This document shows positions 37,485-48,956 of a stretch of DNA of 64,000 nt, one piece after another. The stretch comes from Amphirosellinia nigrospora (taxonomy: Eukaryota > Ascomycota > Sordariomycetes > Xylariales > Xylariaceae). The position numbers and the translations under genes are program-made. The notes under the pieces are model-generated. The model searched no databases. It was not told the origin of the DNA and worked only from the letters and a program-made list of their open reading frames with translations. Position 1 is the first letter of the stretch. Each line of letters starts with the position of its first letter. The stretch is from assembly GCA_004123355.1 (NCBI GenBank), contig SCHM01000001.1:13154193-13218192 (forward strand), in the 5' to 3' direction.

Positions 37485-40400
37485 TCAGTCATAGATCTGA
37501 ACAATCTCACGTTCATGGGGGAAATCGCCCTCCTCTTTTTTGATCTTTTTGGGTGGAACAAAAATGACCTCGTTATCATCAGATTCGACCATCATCTCGA
37601 CCAATTCTTCACTGTCGTCATCAAGCAGCACAATCCCCTTCTCCTTAGCGTCTGCTGCATTCAAGCTGCCAAAATCATCGACCTCATCATCCTCTCGAGA
37701 ATCAACCGCCATCTCGCGCTGTTCTTCATCTTCATCGTCGTCATTAAGCACCACAGCGTCCTCCTCTTCCTCCTTGATGTCCTTATCCTCATCATCGTCG
37801 TCAAGCACCACCATCTCTTCCTCTTCCTCCTTAATGTCCTCTGCATCTAAGCTTCCAGAACCATCAACCTCTTCGTCGGCCGTTGGGTTGATAGCCTGCT
37901 TCTCGTCTACCTCCGCCAGCACCTTCTTAGTAGAGATCCAATCAAGGTCCCCAAACTTTGCCTGTGCCTCGAGATCCTTCTCGATCTCGGCAAGCGGCTT
38001 CTTGACATCGGAACCCCGCAGCGTCTCCCGCAGGTCCTTAACCGCCGCCACGGGGGCCACCGCGGCGTCGAAGTCCTGGTCCGTGTGCGTCATCTCCGCG
38101 AGCAGGCGCTGCAGGTGTCGGCGGCGGGGGCCTCGGCCCCTGATAAATCGATGATGGGGAACGGGAGCATGGCGATGTCGTTTGCGCCTAGACGTACGCG
38201 CAGCATTAGTTCGAGGGCGCGCTCGAGCACGGCCGGTTCGGAGAGGTCGTCTTCCTTCCATAGCGCGTCGGATAACTTCCCCTTGATGTTGCCGTAGGAG
38301 AGAAGACGCCGCAGGTTGTTCTTCGAGTGGTTGAAGAGACTCTTGGCTTCTCGTGGCAGCGAGATGAACTCGTCGTAGTATTCGTCTCGCGTGCGCAGTT
38401 CGAGGAAGGCCTCTATGTCTTTTATGTCTTCGTCGTTCATGTCTTCGTCGTTCATGTCTTCGTCGTTCATGTCTTCGTCGTTCATGTCTTCGTCGTTCAT
38501 GTCTTCGTCGTTCATGTCTTCCTCGCTCGAGTCTGTGTCGCTTGTGTGCAAGTCATACCACCCGCCGTAGCCATCGCCTGACTTAGGCTCAATGGCTTCT
38601 TGGCTTCGCTTTTTCGAACTGGAACCAAGTGTAGCGTCTGTGTTGGATTTACTTGGTAAGAATGTACTTTTAAAATTATCCATGAAGGAATTATTTTCGT
38701 TTTCTTTCTTGATTTCTTTCATTTCGACCTTGCACTGGGCTCCGTTTTCAAGTTTGATTTTCTTAGAAGCAGGCTCCTCCTTTATATCGTCCTCTTCATC
38801 ATCGAGCAAGTTTCTCTCCTGCAGGAGCTTTTGGCCTTCGGGGATTCCCAGGCCCTGCGGACCTCGTATTGGAAAAGATTTAGGAGCCGGACTAAGACCT
38901 TTTTAGTGTTTCCTTGTGCTCTTGCGCCAAGCTCGGGAAGGATCTTCTCGATCTGTCGGCTCTCTTGAAAGGTGTGGAACGAGTTCTTTAGCTTCACTCG
39001 GTGAACAGTAACATCTGAATTTTGGCCGACCTGCGACTAGTTAGTATGCTCTTGAGGGGGAACGGTGGTGAATGACGATAGTAGAACGCAACTTACTCGA
39101 ATTACTCGATGCATAGCCTGCCACTGGACTGGAAGACTGTGTGACTGAGAAGCTATCAGAACCCGGGAACAACTCTTGTGCAAGTTGGTGCCGGCGAAGC
39201 CAACGGTATACAGCTGTATCAAAATCTGGCACGAGCCATCATCACTATCATTGAAGCTATTGATGAGGTCTTGACGTTCTTTAAAGGACAATTGCGCATG
39301 CATGCAGCGACACTCGAAGCCCAAAAACTGTAAACAGAGCTCGTAGTAAAACGCGAGCATCACATTCTGCTCAATGATAAGCAACTTCTTGATCGTACCC
39401 TTCATCTCCCTGGTCAAGATGTTCTCCTTGATATAATGGAGGATGTATCGGAGAACAGGCGAGTTTTGAGTGGCCAGTTTCATCCACTCGACGTGTGTTT
39501 CCGGCCGAGTCCCGTTTTTGGGGATCAAGAATTGTGCTAGTCGCAGGAAATTTACCCCGTTATCGCGCATCTCGGCAACGTCAGGTGCTAGTGTTGAACG
39601 GTCGTGTAGCTCAAGGATTGTGTTTAAGTCATATACATCCAACGAGGCAGAGGCCAACTGAAGGAGCCTGAGCGACTGAACGATAGTCCCTTTTTCCTCC
39701 CCCTCCTCTTCCTCTTCTTCTTCTTTCTTAGCCTTCTTTTTGGTTTCCTTCTTGCTTCTTCCCCAGTCCCTGAGGCACTCTAGATAGTCAATCAGGAAGT
39801 CTATGTGCACCCTCTGGTATTCCTGGCTATAAGCTTCTGAAACATTGATATCAACGGTATAGTTTTCGACCTTCGGGAACAGGCCCTCAAGTGAGATGGG
39901 CTTAGTTTTTTCCCAGTCAGAATAGAGGTAGGAACTTGGCGACCGTTTCAACATGGCAAGGGTTTCAAAGTACTTTAGATACCTGCGTGTCATATCGATA
40001 TCCTGTGTCCTCGTGTTCCTGCTCTTGCAGAACAGCTTAGCGAGCAAACCAGGACGTCCCGCAACTAAATGAAAATCATGATCCAAAGGAAAATCGTCAA
40101 GAAATTCAAGATCCTCTAAACTGATGAACAGATGGTTGATTTTACCCTCTACTTCGGGGTCTTTCTTTAGGTACTCCTCCGGTGCGGTCCATAGCAGCCT
40201 CGCCACCCCAAAGAGGTCGGTGAGTGAATTCATGCATGGTGTCGCTGTGATAAGGAGTGTGAATTGACGCTTAAGAAAATGGACCGAGCGCCAATTTTTA
40301 GTTCTGTGGTTCTTCACTTTATATGCTTCGTCTACGATGACGAGGGAGAAGCCTCGGCCCACCTTCGTGAAGGATGAGTACCATTCCTCCTCATCCTTGT

Positions 40401-41700
40401 CCTTTTTACAAGTTCTCGCTGCCCAGCTCTCCATAGTCATGATAAGCACAGTCTGGGATGCACGAGGGTTATTCTCATCCCACATGTAGTTTATATGAGC
40501 TGGCCACTGCGTGAAGTTGTCGCGGCCGAGGTGGATTACCCTGTAATCCTCAAATGTTGCTAAACCAGGGCCCGAGATTACGATGTGACGTAGTATAGAT
40601 TTGTCGATGACCTGAGTGAATTCCTGTACCCATTGATTTGCTACTGTAGCGTTGGGCGTTATGAGTAGAATGGGGCGATAGATGGGGTTTCCTTCTTCGT
40701 CCTCGGCAACATTGAGTTTTTGTCGGATCAACAGGTCGACGAGAGCCACCGTAATGAGCGTTTTCCCAAGACCCATGGAATCTGCAAGGATCCCACCAAA
40801 GTATTTGGGGCCTTTGAGCCGGTCGCGATTTTCTTCGTCGGACGGATTCGTGATATTCGAGTGACGTATTCCAGTATTAGGATCCTTGTATTTTAGTGTA
40901 GGAAGTTCCCCAAAGAACCTGGAGAGAAGCCAAACTACCGCTGTAATCTGGTGATCCAGAAGGCCTCGACGTCCTTCTATGCCATCTAAAGTCGGAATCA
41001 AAGGAGACCGCCACACTGTTGAATTGCTGCGACCGTATCGGCCGCATTCGGTCATCTTCAGATATGCCGCGCATGGGTCAACGGGCGGACCCAGGCTATT
41101 TGGGCTAGCAGCAATTATTGATTGCGCCGCTGCGCTGACTTTCTGGGTAGATTCGTCTTTGGCCTTAGATCGAGTTGTGGCATCTTTAATAACCTTGTGA
41201 TATTAAGCTTCATCAGAGCGAAGGCGTAGGAATCAATAAACCTACCTCGGCGTCGACGTCCCGTTGTGCGTCTGCTCTGATCGCTCTTTCCAAGTCATCC
41301 AGCGCTTCTGGCTCATCTGACTGATCAGTGACAAGCTCATTCTTCATAATTTCACCTGTAATTTGGAAATCATCGTCGGGATGGCCTTCTAGAATCTTTG
41401 CGATGGCAAACTTTGCAAAATTCTCGCGATCAATGAGATGACGGCGGCGATAGGCATGACCGGAGTAGAATTTAGCCACGTCTATTAAAATGAGTTGGTC
41501 AGTTAATAGGACTAGATTTTGGCTGCGACGACATTGTTGCCTTACCTCCTGCTTGGTGAATCTGTCGTATGGATCCCACCTGCCCGGTTTCACGGTCTTT
41601 TATACTTCGAGACGCTCGTGAAAAGCTCACTATCGACTTTTTCTGCCCAGGTAGAAGTGTACTTCCCCTCCGCCTCTCGGCGATGTGGCCTCCCAGCCAT
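37485..41700 (-). CDS. SNF2-family helicase/ATPase
   Basis: Large nuclear DNA-dependent ATPase of the SNF2 superfamily. From ATG 41700: MAGRPHRREAEGKYTSTWAE, RWDPYDRFTKQE, an intron, YSGHAYRRRHLIDRENFAKF. The helicase core shows LLDHQITAVVWLL, motif I GGILADSMGLGKT, LLITPNATVANQW, motif II SLVIVDEAYKVKNH, motif III LLITATPCMN, and C-terminal-lobe motifs LIQLYTVGFAGTNLHKS and QWQAMHRVIRVGQ (motif VI, split by a short intron near 39023-39085). An E/K-rich insert lies between the lobes. The C-terminal third is acidic and disordered, with six MNDED units (38426-38515) and DDDDEDKDIKEEEEE stretches, ending at 37485. Frame changes are needed near 41590, 38820 and 38110-38250. No RING finger is visible, so it is not a typical Rad5/Rad16; the exact subfamily is uncertain. 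Confidence 0.85.
38426..38515 (-). repeat. 15-bp tandem repeat encoding MNDED
   Basis: Six perfect copies of GTCTTCGTCGTTCAT (plus strand), in frame in the SNF2 protein as MNDED. Perfect identity between units points to recent slippage or gene conversion. Confidence 0.92.
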
Positions 41701-42805
41701 GCTTTCAGCCGATCCGGAAGGATAGCGATCTCGATAAATAGGTAGGCTAAGTGAAGTAGGGAAGTAGAAATAGGGGGTTTTAGCGAAACGTATGTCGAAT
41801 ACACCGACGTGAATAAATTGCCTATTGAAAGAACAAAGGAAGAGTAACGTGGAAAGAGCGGCTAGGGAAGAAGGAGCTTCTCTCTGATAGGGGAGTGTGT
41901 GCGAAAGGTTGGTGGGAACCCCCTTCGTAAAGGCGTGTGCAGTAGAGAATAGCGACGAGACGAGAAATTATCTGGTGTACTTGGGAGAAACAATCACGTT
42001 TCGTTGCAGGTTTTGTGCCTAAAAAATAGTGCGTTAGTGTATATATCGAGGGAATGGAATGGTGTTCGATCTAATTAGATAGTATGAATGCAGGAGATAG
42101 AATGTAATAGTTGGTGTTGAGGAGTGGCGACATAATAAAACGCACGTAGCGTAGAATAGGTAACTTAAAGATAGAGTAACGTGCCTAAAGTTGGCAAGTG
42201 CTAGGCGTCGCGTATAAGCCACATCGATATCCCGAATAAACAACTGACTTCTGATTTCACGGAAAAGGAGTAGAATCTCAATTGGGATGGCTCGCAAAGA
42301 GAAGGGATTTATTAAGGTTGCTTCGAAGAAAAAGTAAAGGAAGAGAGAGCGTCCACGATAGTATAAATATTTAAAAAGGTGCTGTATGGATGAACGTCGG
42401 AGCCTGGTGGCCGGGTAGGAGGATGTGAGGATGTGAGGATGTGCGCGAAACTGGAGATGTGGTTGCGGGAGTGCAGGTTTAGATGCTGTAGCTAGCGATA
42501 TGGTAGAAACTCGTATTATGTCCAGGTAAGTTGGCTGTGGCTACGAGATAGATAGTAGATGCTAAGGTCAAAGAAAGCACGCGGGCATAGTATGAGCAGA
42601 TATCTAATTGTTTGTTAGTAGAAGCGACATTCAGTTTTGCGAGATTAGGGACATGTCTAAGCACCTAGGTTGGCGGTAATGTGTTGATGCTGGCGTCTAT
42701 ATAGTGGCGGATTCTATTTTATTGTCACATTGATGAAGCTATGAACTATAGCCTGACATATTATTGCTTCGTTTCTAGATGTATCCCACTTGATAGGATA
42801 CTAGT
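41701..42805. other. Intergenic, SNF2 promoter
   Basis: Upstream of the SNF2 gene and downstream of the transporter. A/G-rich on the plus strand; GGATGTGA repeats near 42420. No supported gene. Confidence 0.5.
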
Positions 42806-45065
42806 CTACACCTTGAATCTGAATCCATGTTCCGCTGCATGCCCTGGCAAGGCGTTGATGGCGCCTTCCACAAAAATACCCTGGTCAAGCTTCTTGTTCA
42901 ACCTAACGAGCATAATTCGCAGGACCAGAGCTGATATAATTGCAAGCGCGGCAGTTGCACTATTTACACTGAATGCGATCACATATTGAGGAGCCATCCA
43001 GTCTTGGTAGCTGTGTTCTTGTCAGCATAATGGCCCCTACCTAATCTGTGTATGAGAGAAGTGCGGGATGACTTACAGGTAACTCGCGTAGATGCTGGTA
43101 GCATTCGATACGGCGTTAATGAATGACAAGGCAGCAGCACGCTTGGCCGGAGGACGAGGCATTGTGTTGCTGATCCATGCCAGAGCTACTACAAATGCGC
43201 CGTAGATGCCGGGAACCTGCACACCACAACATCAGCAACCTTGTGCATACTATTGAGTAATCGGGTCCTGCCCACTTACCATGATAATAATAGCAAAGTA
43301 TCGTGGACCGATCGATGTGGTGTTGCGGCAATGATGAAGCCAACGAGAGCTACAACCAGCGATAACGTGATGTGCCAAAACCTCTCCCCGGTCCTATCGG
43401 CATGCCAAGCGTTTAAGGATGAGGTAATGACGCAGAGGACGTAGGGGGACTTGTCAACAGAAGAGTTTCGACATTGCCGTATCCCAGTGTCTTGACCACC
43501 GCCGGCAAGAAGTTCGTCACGCCACCACATGAGACGATGCCGACGAGCAAAAGTAGCTAGTGACGGCTTTCGTCAGTAAAAACCGGATGATAGTTGGGGA
43601 TAGAACTGACCAAGACGTAGGTTTTCACGTCAGTAAATGCCAGCTTGGCACCAAGCCACATCGACTGTTCCTCCTCACCAACCCAATCGTCCTCGCCGAC
43701 GTCCTCTTCTAGTCTCCAGATTGCTAGAGCCTTCTCTTCCTCACTGAGCCACGTCGTTGTCCGTGGGAAATTCGGAAGAATGGGAATCGCTATCAATGCG
43801 ACGCCTACTGTGATGACACCTTCGAGAATGAAAAGCCATTGCCAGGCCCTGTAACCCCTTGCACCGTCTAAATTCGCATTGACGCCGGCTGCAATCAACC
43901 CGGAAAAGGCACCGGAGATGAGCGCGCCCGAATAGAGTAAGGCAGTACGTAATCCGAGTTCTTTTCTCGTGTACCAGCAACTAAGATAGTAGAGGCATCC
44001 AGGCTTTCACCGTCGCGCATGTCAGTATTGGCACTAGGTCATGAGGTATTAGGGGTACTAACGAAGTAAACTGCTTCCACGAAACCCAGGAAGAATCGTA
44101 CTGCGATCAAACCGCCGAAACTCTAGAGTCATATTAGTCATCAACGATGTGTCTTCGAAACTGCCTGCATTCGTTTACCTTCACTGTTGAAGTAACCGCC
44201 GAAATGACACCCCAGACTGCCATCTGTATGAATCAAGTTAGTGAATTGACGTTTAGAACTATACTAGTGTTGTGAGCACCCCGTCTTAGAACTTACACAA
44301 ATTGGCAGGTACAGTCCGGGCAAACCGATTTTGTTCAAAAATAGGTTCGAGGGACTTGTACTAATAAGTAACTGATTTTCCCTTGAGTTAGACGCCAGCT
44401 AAATCATCATTCGAATGTCTGTGACCTTACCCGACGAAGAGGATACTGACGGCTGTCTACACCAATGTGTCAATAAGAAGCCCCGCAGGATGATTCATGA
44501 GCTAGCCTACCTGGAATTGATTCCCTTCAAGGTTCAGGTCTTCAGGCAAACCAGACAATTTTGCAGCGGCGATGTTATTTCTGCGTCCCGTTAGCAAGTA
44601 ATTCTTCTATCTTTCGAGTTGCGCTTCGCTAACCGATCAATATAGTTCAAAATATCTAAAACTCAATTAGCGCAAGTCGTCAAGGTCGCCAAGCAGAACT
44701 AAGCCGACTAGTTCGCGGGTTTCTAGGCTCCGGTCGGACAAGCTTCTCAGGATTGCCAATGGACGAGAATGGCGTCGGCACTCACACATAATGATAATCA
44801 TAGGGAGTAAACGCCAATCGATCCTCCTCACGAGCCGCTTTTCGAGGGCGATGCGCTCTTCGGGCGTCAGCCGCGCGATGATCTCGGGGGTTGCAGCCCT
44901 CTCGCCACGGCCTGTTGTATGTCGGCGACGTTGCCGGCGGTATCGACTCTGACGTCGTTAGCGGATTTGGCATCGTGCGACGAGGCGCGCTCGGATCCGT
45001 GGCGTGGCTCGCAACCGGGCCATGTCTTCGTTCGCGGCCTTTGACGGCGCGCTTGTCGATTCCAT
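42806..45065 (-). CDS. MFS transporter, allantoate permease (Dal5) type
   Basis: Plasma-membrane H+ symporter of the anion:cation symporter (Dal5/TNA1-like) MFS family, which moves small organic acids, vitamins or amides. The text across many short introns: ATG 45065 with MESTSAPSKAANEDMAR, EIIARLTPEERIALEKRLVR, RIDWRLLPMIIIM, NYIDRNNIAAAKLSGLPEDL, the LEGNQFQTAVSILFVGYLL segment, QVPSNLFLNKIGLPGLYLP, RFFLGFVEAVYFPG, YRAWQWLFILEGVITVGVAL, the loop WLSEEEKALAIWRLEEDVGE, LPAVVKTLGYGNVETLLLTS, WISNTMPRPPAKRAAALSFI and an end at FRFKV (stop 42806-42808). These match DHA-type family landmarks including the R-W-Q-W end of helix 5. At least six introns. Frame breaks near 45017 and 44888 affect only the variable N terminus. 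Substrate unknown. Confidence 0.85.
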
Positions 45066-46901
45066 GACGGCAGCGAAAGAACTGAAAGCTCTCTGACAAT
45101 GCACCACCTAGATGCAGACAGGGCGTCAGGTAAAGTTGTGTGTTGCTGGCGAGGAATGAGAAGAGCGGGCAATTCTTCTCGCGAGACTAGCAAGATATGG
45201 GGTTGGGAGACCGCCTCGGTTTTATTTGTTCTCCGTGACCCTGGTCCATTAGTTGACTGGGGAATCTGCGCTTTTGCCTATCTCAGACCTGTTTATCAAG
45301 GAGAATAGTTCCTCATTCGGATTACCTAGTGTACTCATTCGTGGGCTGATACACAAGGATTACATTGGCCAACAAGAATCAAGCCCATAGCTTCTTCAAT
45401 CCACCCGATACTTCTTCCCCGGGAATTCCCAATACTCAACTAGTCATAACCAAATGCTAGCATTGGTTACGTGATATCCAGCGATTACTACCTAATTCGG
45501 ACAAAACGCCACAGAAAATGGGGTCTCTCTGTGCTTTTACCCCATCTAGAGGTTGGGGTTGGGCGTGTGTCCGGCACTCGCTCGACCCCAACGCTAAATT
45601 CCCACCACGACTTTTATCCGTCGACCCCAACCGGTCTTCGCGCTAAACTGGAGAGAGGCTTATGCCAAGGGACGTGCCGAGATGCGGGGAAATTCGCTTG
45701 CTTAGCGGTTCTTCCGCTGAGCGAGTTTGCCGGAATCCAATTCCGCGAGATGGATCACCAAATGACGATTCGGCCCTTTCGAGACGAACCACAGGGAAAA
45801 GAGCACCCGGGGTGCCTAGTTGATCGACACTATTGGTGAAGGAAAGGGAAATTTTGTGAAAGTGATATTGTCGAGAATTTGGAAGGATTAGGTAAATGGA
45901 CAGAAGGTTCCGGGTTAGTAAGCTAACCTAGTGGTTGGCGTGAGATGAATGAGAAACAAAACAAAAGAAACAGAACACGTGCAGTTTCTTACTCCGTGCC
46001 AACATAGTACACGACAGATATTCTGACCTAGATTAGTTGACCGGTTATAGGTACTATGCATGTGTCGCCAAATTAATATACGATCAAGCCACATTGCACG
46101 ACTAATGGCAAGTTCCGAACTTCGCTGGGTCCAAATTCGCGAGCGACTATACGGTATTACGGGCATGAGAGGAATTACCGTTTTGAGTAAATGAACCCAT
46201 CGTCACACTTATATATATACCGGGCCAGGGTTCACTTCAGCTAGCGCAACTTGAATCCAGCGCTTTGGTAACATAAGAACTCAAATGTACGCAAAACAAA
46301 AAACAAAAAAGTTTGGTACCGAACTATCATTACTTTCGCTTCGCTTTGCTTCGTACATCTTATACTAAGGCCGTTATAAATACCCCATCCTCCTATCCTA
46401 TCCCTTCCTACTATGGGCTCCTATGCCCTACATGCTATTAACTGACCGATGCTTAGACCTTCAATGCGCTGACTATCTTATCAAAGAATGGATATCCTGA
46501 TTGACGGATGCTGAGGAGCAAGACTGAATTGCCTCTCGTGGATGGGCATGGCTGAGAAAATTTCGAATGAACGACGACGAGTTTGGATGGAATGAGTGGG
46601 TTGTCTTGAAAAGACTCTCCTGGTTTAGGATGGCTGAATGAAAGACCGTTAAAATGAGCGAGGGCATCAAGGATGGTTACCATGCGCACGCGCACTCGAG
46701 GCGAAACGAGTGGAACGACCGGTCAGATTCAAAGGAGTGAAATTCGGGAAACCTCTGGATTGAAGGAGCGACAGAGAGAATCCCAGCGCCGACGGGACAG
46801 TTAAACGGATATCCAAAGCGAGCGGAGTTTTTTATATGCAATCATGAAACCGAGACTTTGACGTCCGAAAAACCCGAGACGGAAAAAAGGTGAACCACCG
46901 A
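45066..46901. other. Transporter promoter and laccase 3' flank
   Basis: No supported gene. Contains CCCCAAC/GTTGGGG inverted motifs near 45545-45640, an A-rich run (AAACAAAAAACAAAAAA near 46295) and a TTCGCTTCGCTTTGCTTCG repeat near 46335. Confidence 0.45.
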
Positions 46902-48956
46902 TTAGACGCCCGAGTCTTCCTGTTCGACGTCGTTGGTGTCCTGGTAATCGTTCCACGCGCGCAGGTGCTGTTCAGCGCGTCCATGTCCGTGGTGGCCTCG
47001 ATGTCGGAACTGCGCTCCACGAGCTGCAGCGCGAAGCCCTGTGATGTGTGCCAGCCGATCTGAAAAATCATGGAGGGTTAGCTATGTGAACGACGGGATC
47101 GACACGAAGGAGGGAAGGAACTCACGTGGCAGTGTGCGAGCCAGACACCTGGGTTATCGTTCTGGAAGGCGATGGCTAGGTATCCGGATGCGGGAAGCAT
47201 GGCCACGTCACGGCGTGGTGGGTTGGAGAGGTTCAGGTCCGAGGTATCCGAGAAGGTGGCCATGGGCACCTGAGCCAGGATGAAGAAATCATGACCGTGC
47301 AGGTGGAAAGGGTGTTGCTAAGAATTGTTAGCCCCTTCTTCCCTTTTGGTACATTGGTGGCGAGGAAAGGTGTCTCGAGGCACTTACCAAGCCCAGCTGT
47401 GACTCAATGATGAGGTATGTCCATGTGTTCGTCTCGTTCAGGGTAATGATGTTTTCGGATTCGGTGAAGACGGCGCCTGGAGTCAGGACTTTCTCAAGGG
47501 CTAAGAGAGATGGTTAGCTTCTCGAAAACAACAGCTGCTGTACATCCGGTTTCACTTACTAGGCTCGCCCCAGTCTGAGAGGAATGTGTTGGAGTTGAGA
47601 GTCCACTTGAAGAAACTGTTGACGATGGACAAGCCGACATCCATAACCTGTTCAGTGGTGGCATCACCCGCATCCAGGGAAAGAGAAGGGACAAGACTCT
47701 CAACCGGGATATCGCTACAGTCGTCGACATACTCATAAGCGTCTGTGGTAGGGTCCGCAACGGTTACGTCGTCATAGGTCACGATGCCCTTGATGTTTAG
47801 AGTCATCTCGTTGGCGCTGCAAGTGAGCTGCGGGATAGAGCGCATCCAATAGTTTCCCGGATCCTGGTCGGCAGTGACGACCACGTCGTATCGCTGGCCG
47901 ATACCGATGCTGACCATCTCCACATCGAAAGGAACCACAGGCACCAAGTCGGTCGCGATGACTGTTAAAGTGTGGTTGTCGATGCCAAACTTGAACATGG
48001 TGTCGATGGCTGTGTTTACTAGACGCAAACGATATGTCTTGCCGCTCTCGAAGTTCGTCTCGAAGCGGGAGCCGCCGTCATTGTAAACATTAAGACCATT
48101 GATGAGACCGTTATTGGCTGTGGGTGGTCCAGCAGTCGAAGCTACATCGTATAGCTCATCAGTAGTCTGATGAAGCCAGTCGCTGAGCACGATCAAGCCC
48201 TTATCTTCGTCGTATGGAGCAGAGGCGGGTCCACGGATGATTATCCCACCGAAAACACCATTCCTTGAAGACGATTAGTCCAGACCCCTCGTTACTGGGC
48301 GTGATCGGCTACTTACCAAGCTTGCAGGGAGAAATGGCTGTGATACCAAGTGGTTCCGTACTGTTCAGTTGTCAGTACGATAGCGATCCCAAGGGCAAGA
48401 CTGGGGAAAAGTACCTGTGTGGCTTTCCATGTGTAGGTTGTGCTGTCACCGGGAGCCACGGGGCATTGTGTGATCGAGGCCACACCGTCTTGGTCGGTGG
48501 ACCCCTTTTGACGGATACCATGCCAGTGGATACTGGTCCCGTTATTCTCCAAACTGTTCTTCACATGAACCACTTCACGATAGTCAGCGTGGTGTTTGGA
48601 GAAAGTTGTCAGGGGGTTCGGGCGCTTACCGACGGTGTCACCCCAGTCAGCCTCGATCGTTGGGCCGGGTATCGAGCCGTTGATGGTCAGGGACAGGCGT
48701 GGAACGCCATCGGGAGAAAGTGTCGAGTTCACAACCTCAAACCAATACTCCCGGGTGACGCCCGTGTCAGGGGCTTCTTCATACCAGTTGGTAGAGAGCG
48801 AGTAATTTCCCAGCAGTTAGGGGCGGTAGCAGAGTCGAATTCGCAGGAGTCGGACTGTCTAGAAGTGAGACCAGAAAACCCCGTTTTGGGTAGTGCAGCA
48901 ACGAGTGGTGAAGAAGTTATGGCTGTCAAGCCAGGCAAAAGAGCAAGGAAGCGCAT
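46902..48956 (-). CDS. Laccase (multicopper oxidase)
   Basis: Secreted ascomycete laccase that oxidises phenols with reduction of O2 to water. Start ATG 48956 gives a signal peptide (MRFLALLPGLTAITSSPLVA). All four copper-ligand blocks are present: HWHGIRQKGS, TWYHSHFSLQ, QHPFHLHGHDFF and AHCHIGWHTSQGF (the last split by an intron). In between are REYWFEVVNSTLSPDG, GPTIEADWGDTV and GVFGGIIIRGPASAPYDED. The protein ends DVEQEDSGV; a C-terminal DSG(L/I/V) plug that closes the O2 channel is typical of ascomycete laccases. Several short introns. Two one-base breaks (near 48810 and 46958) shift the frame and are each explained by one missing G or C in a run. Length near 570-590 residues fits. No neighbouring pigment cluster is visible. 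Confidence 0.92.

Noticed and set aside
37540-38154. 204-codon serine-rich plus frame
   Set aside because: Antisense of the acidic, D/E-rich tail of the SNF2 protein.
42806-48956. Transporter plus laccase as a biosynthetic cluster
   Set aside because: No polyketide synthase, NRPS, terpene synthase or cluster regulator nearby; the pairing is probably chance.
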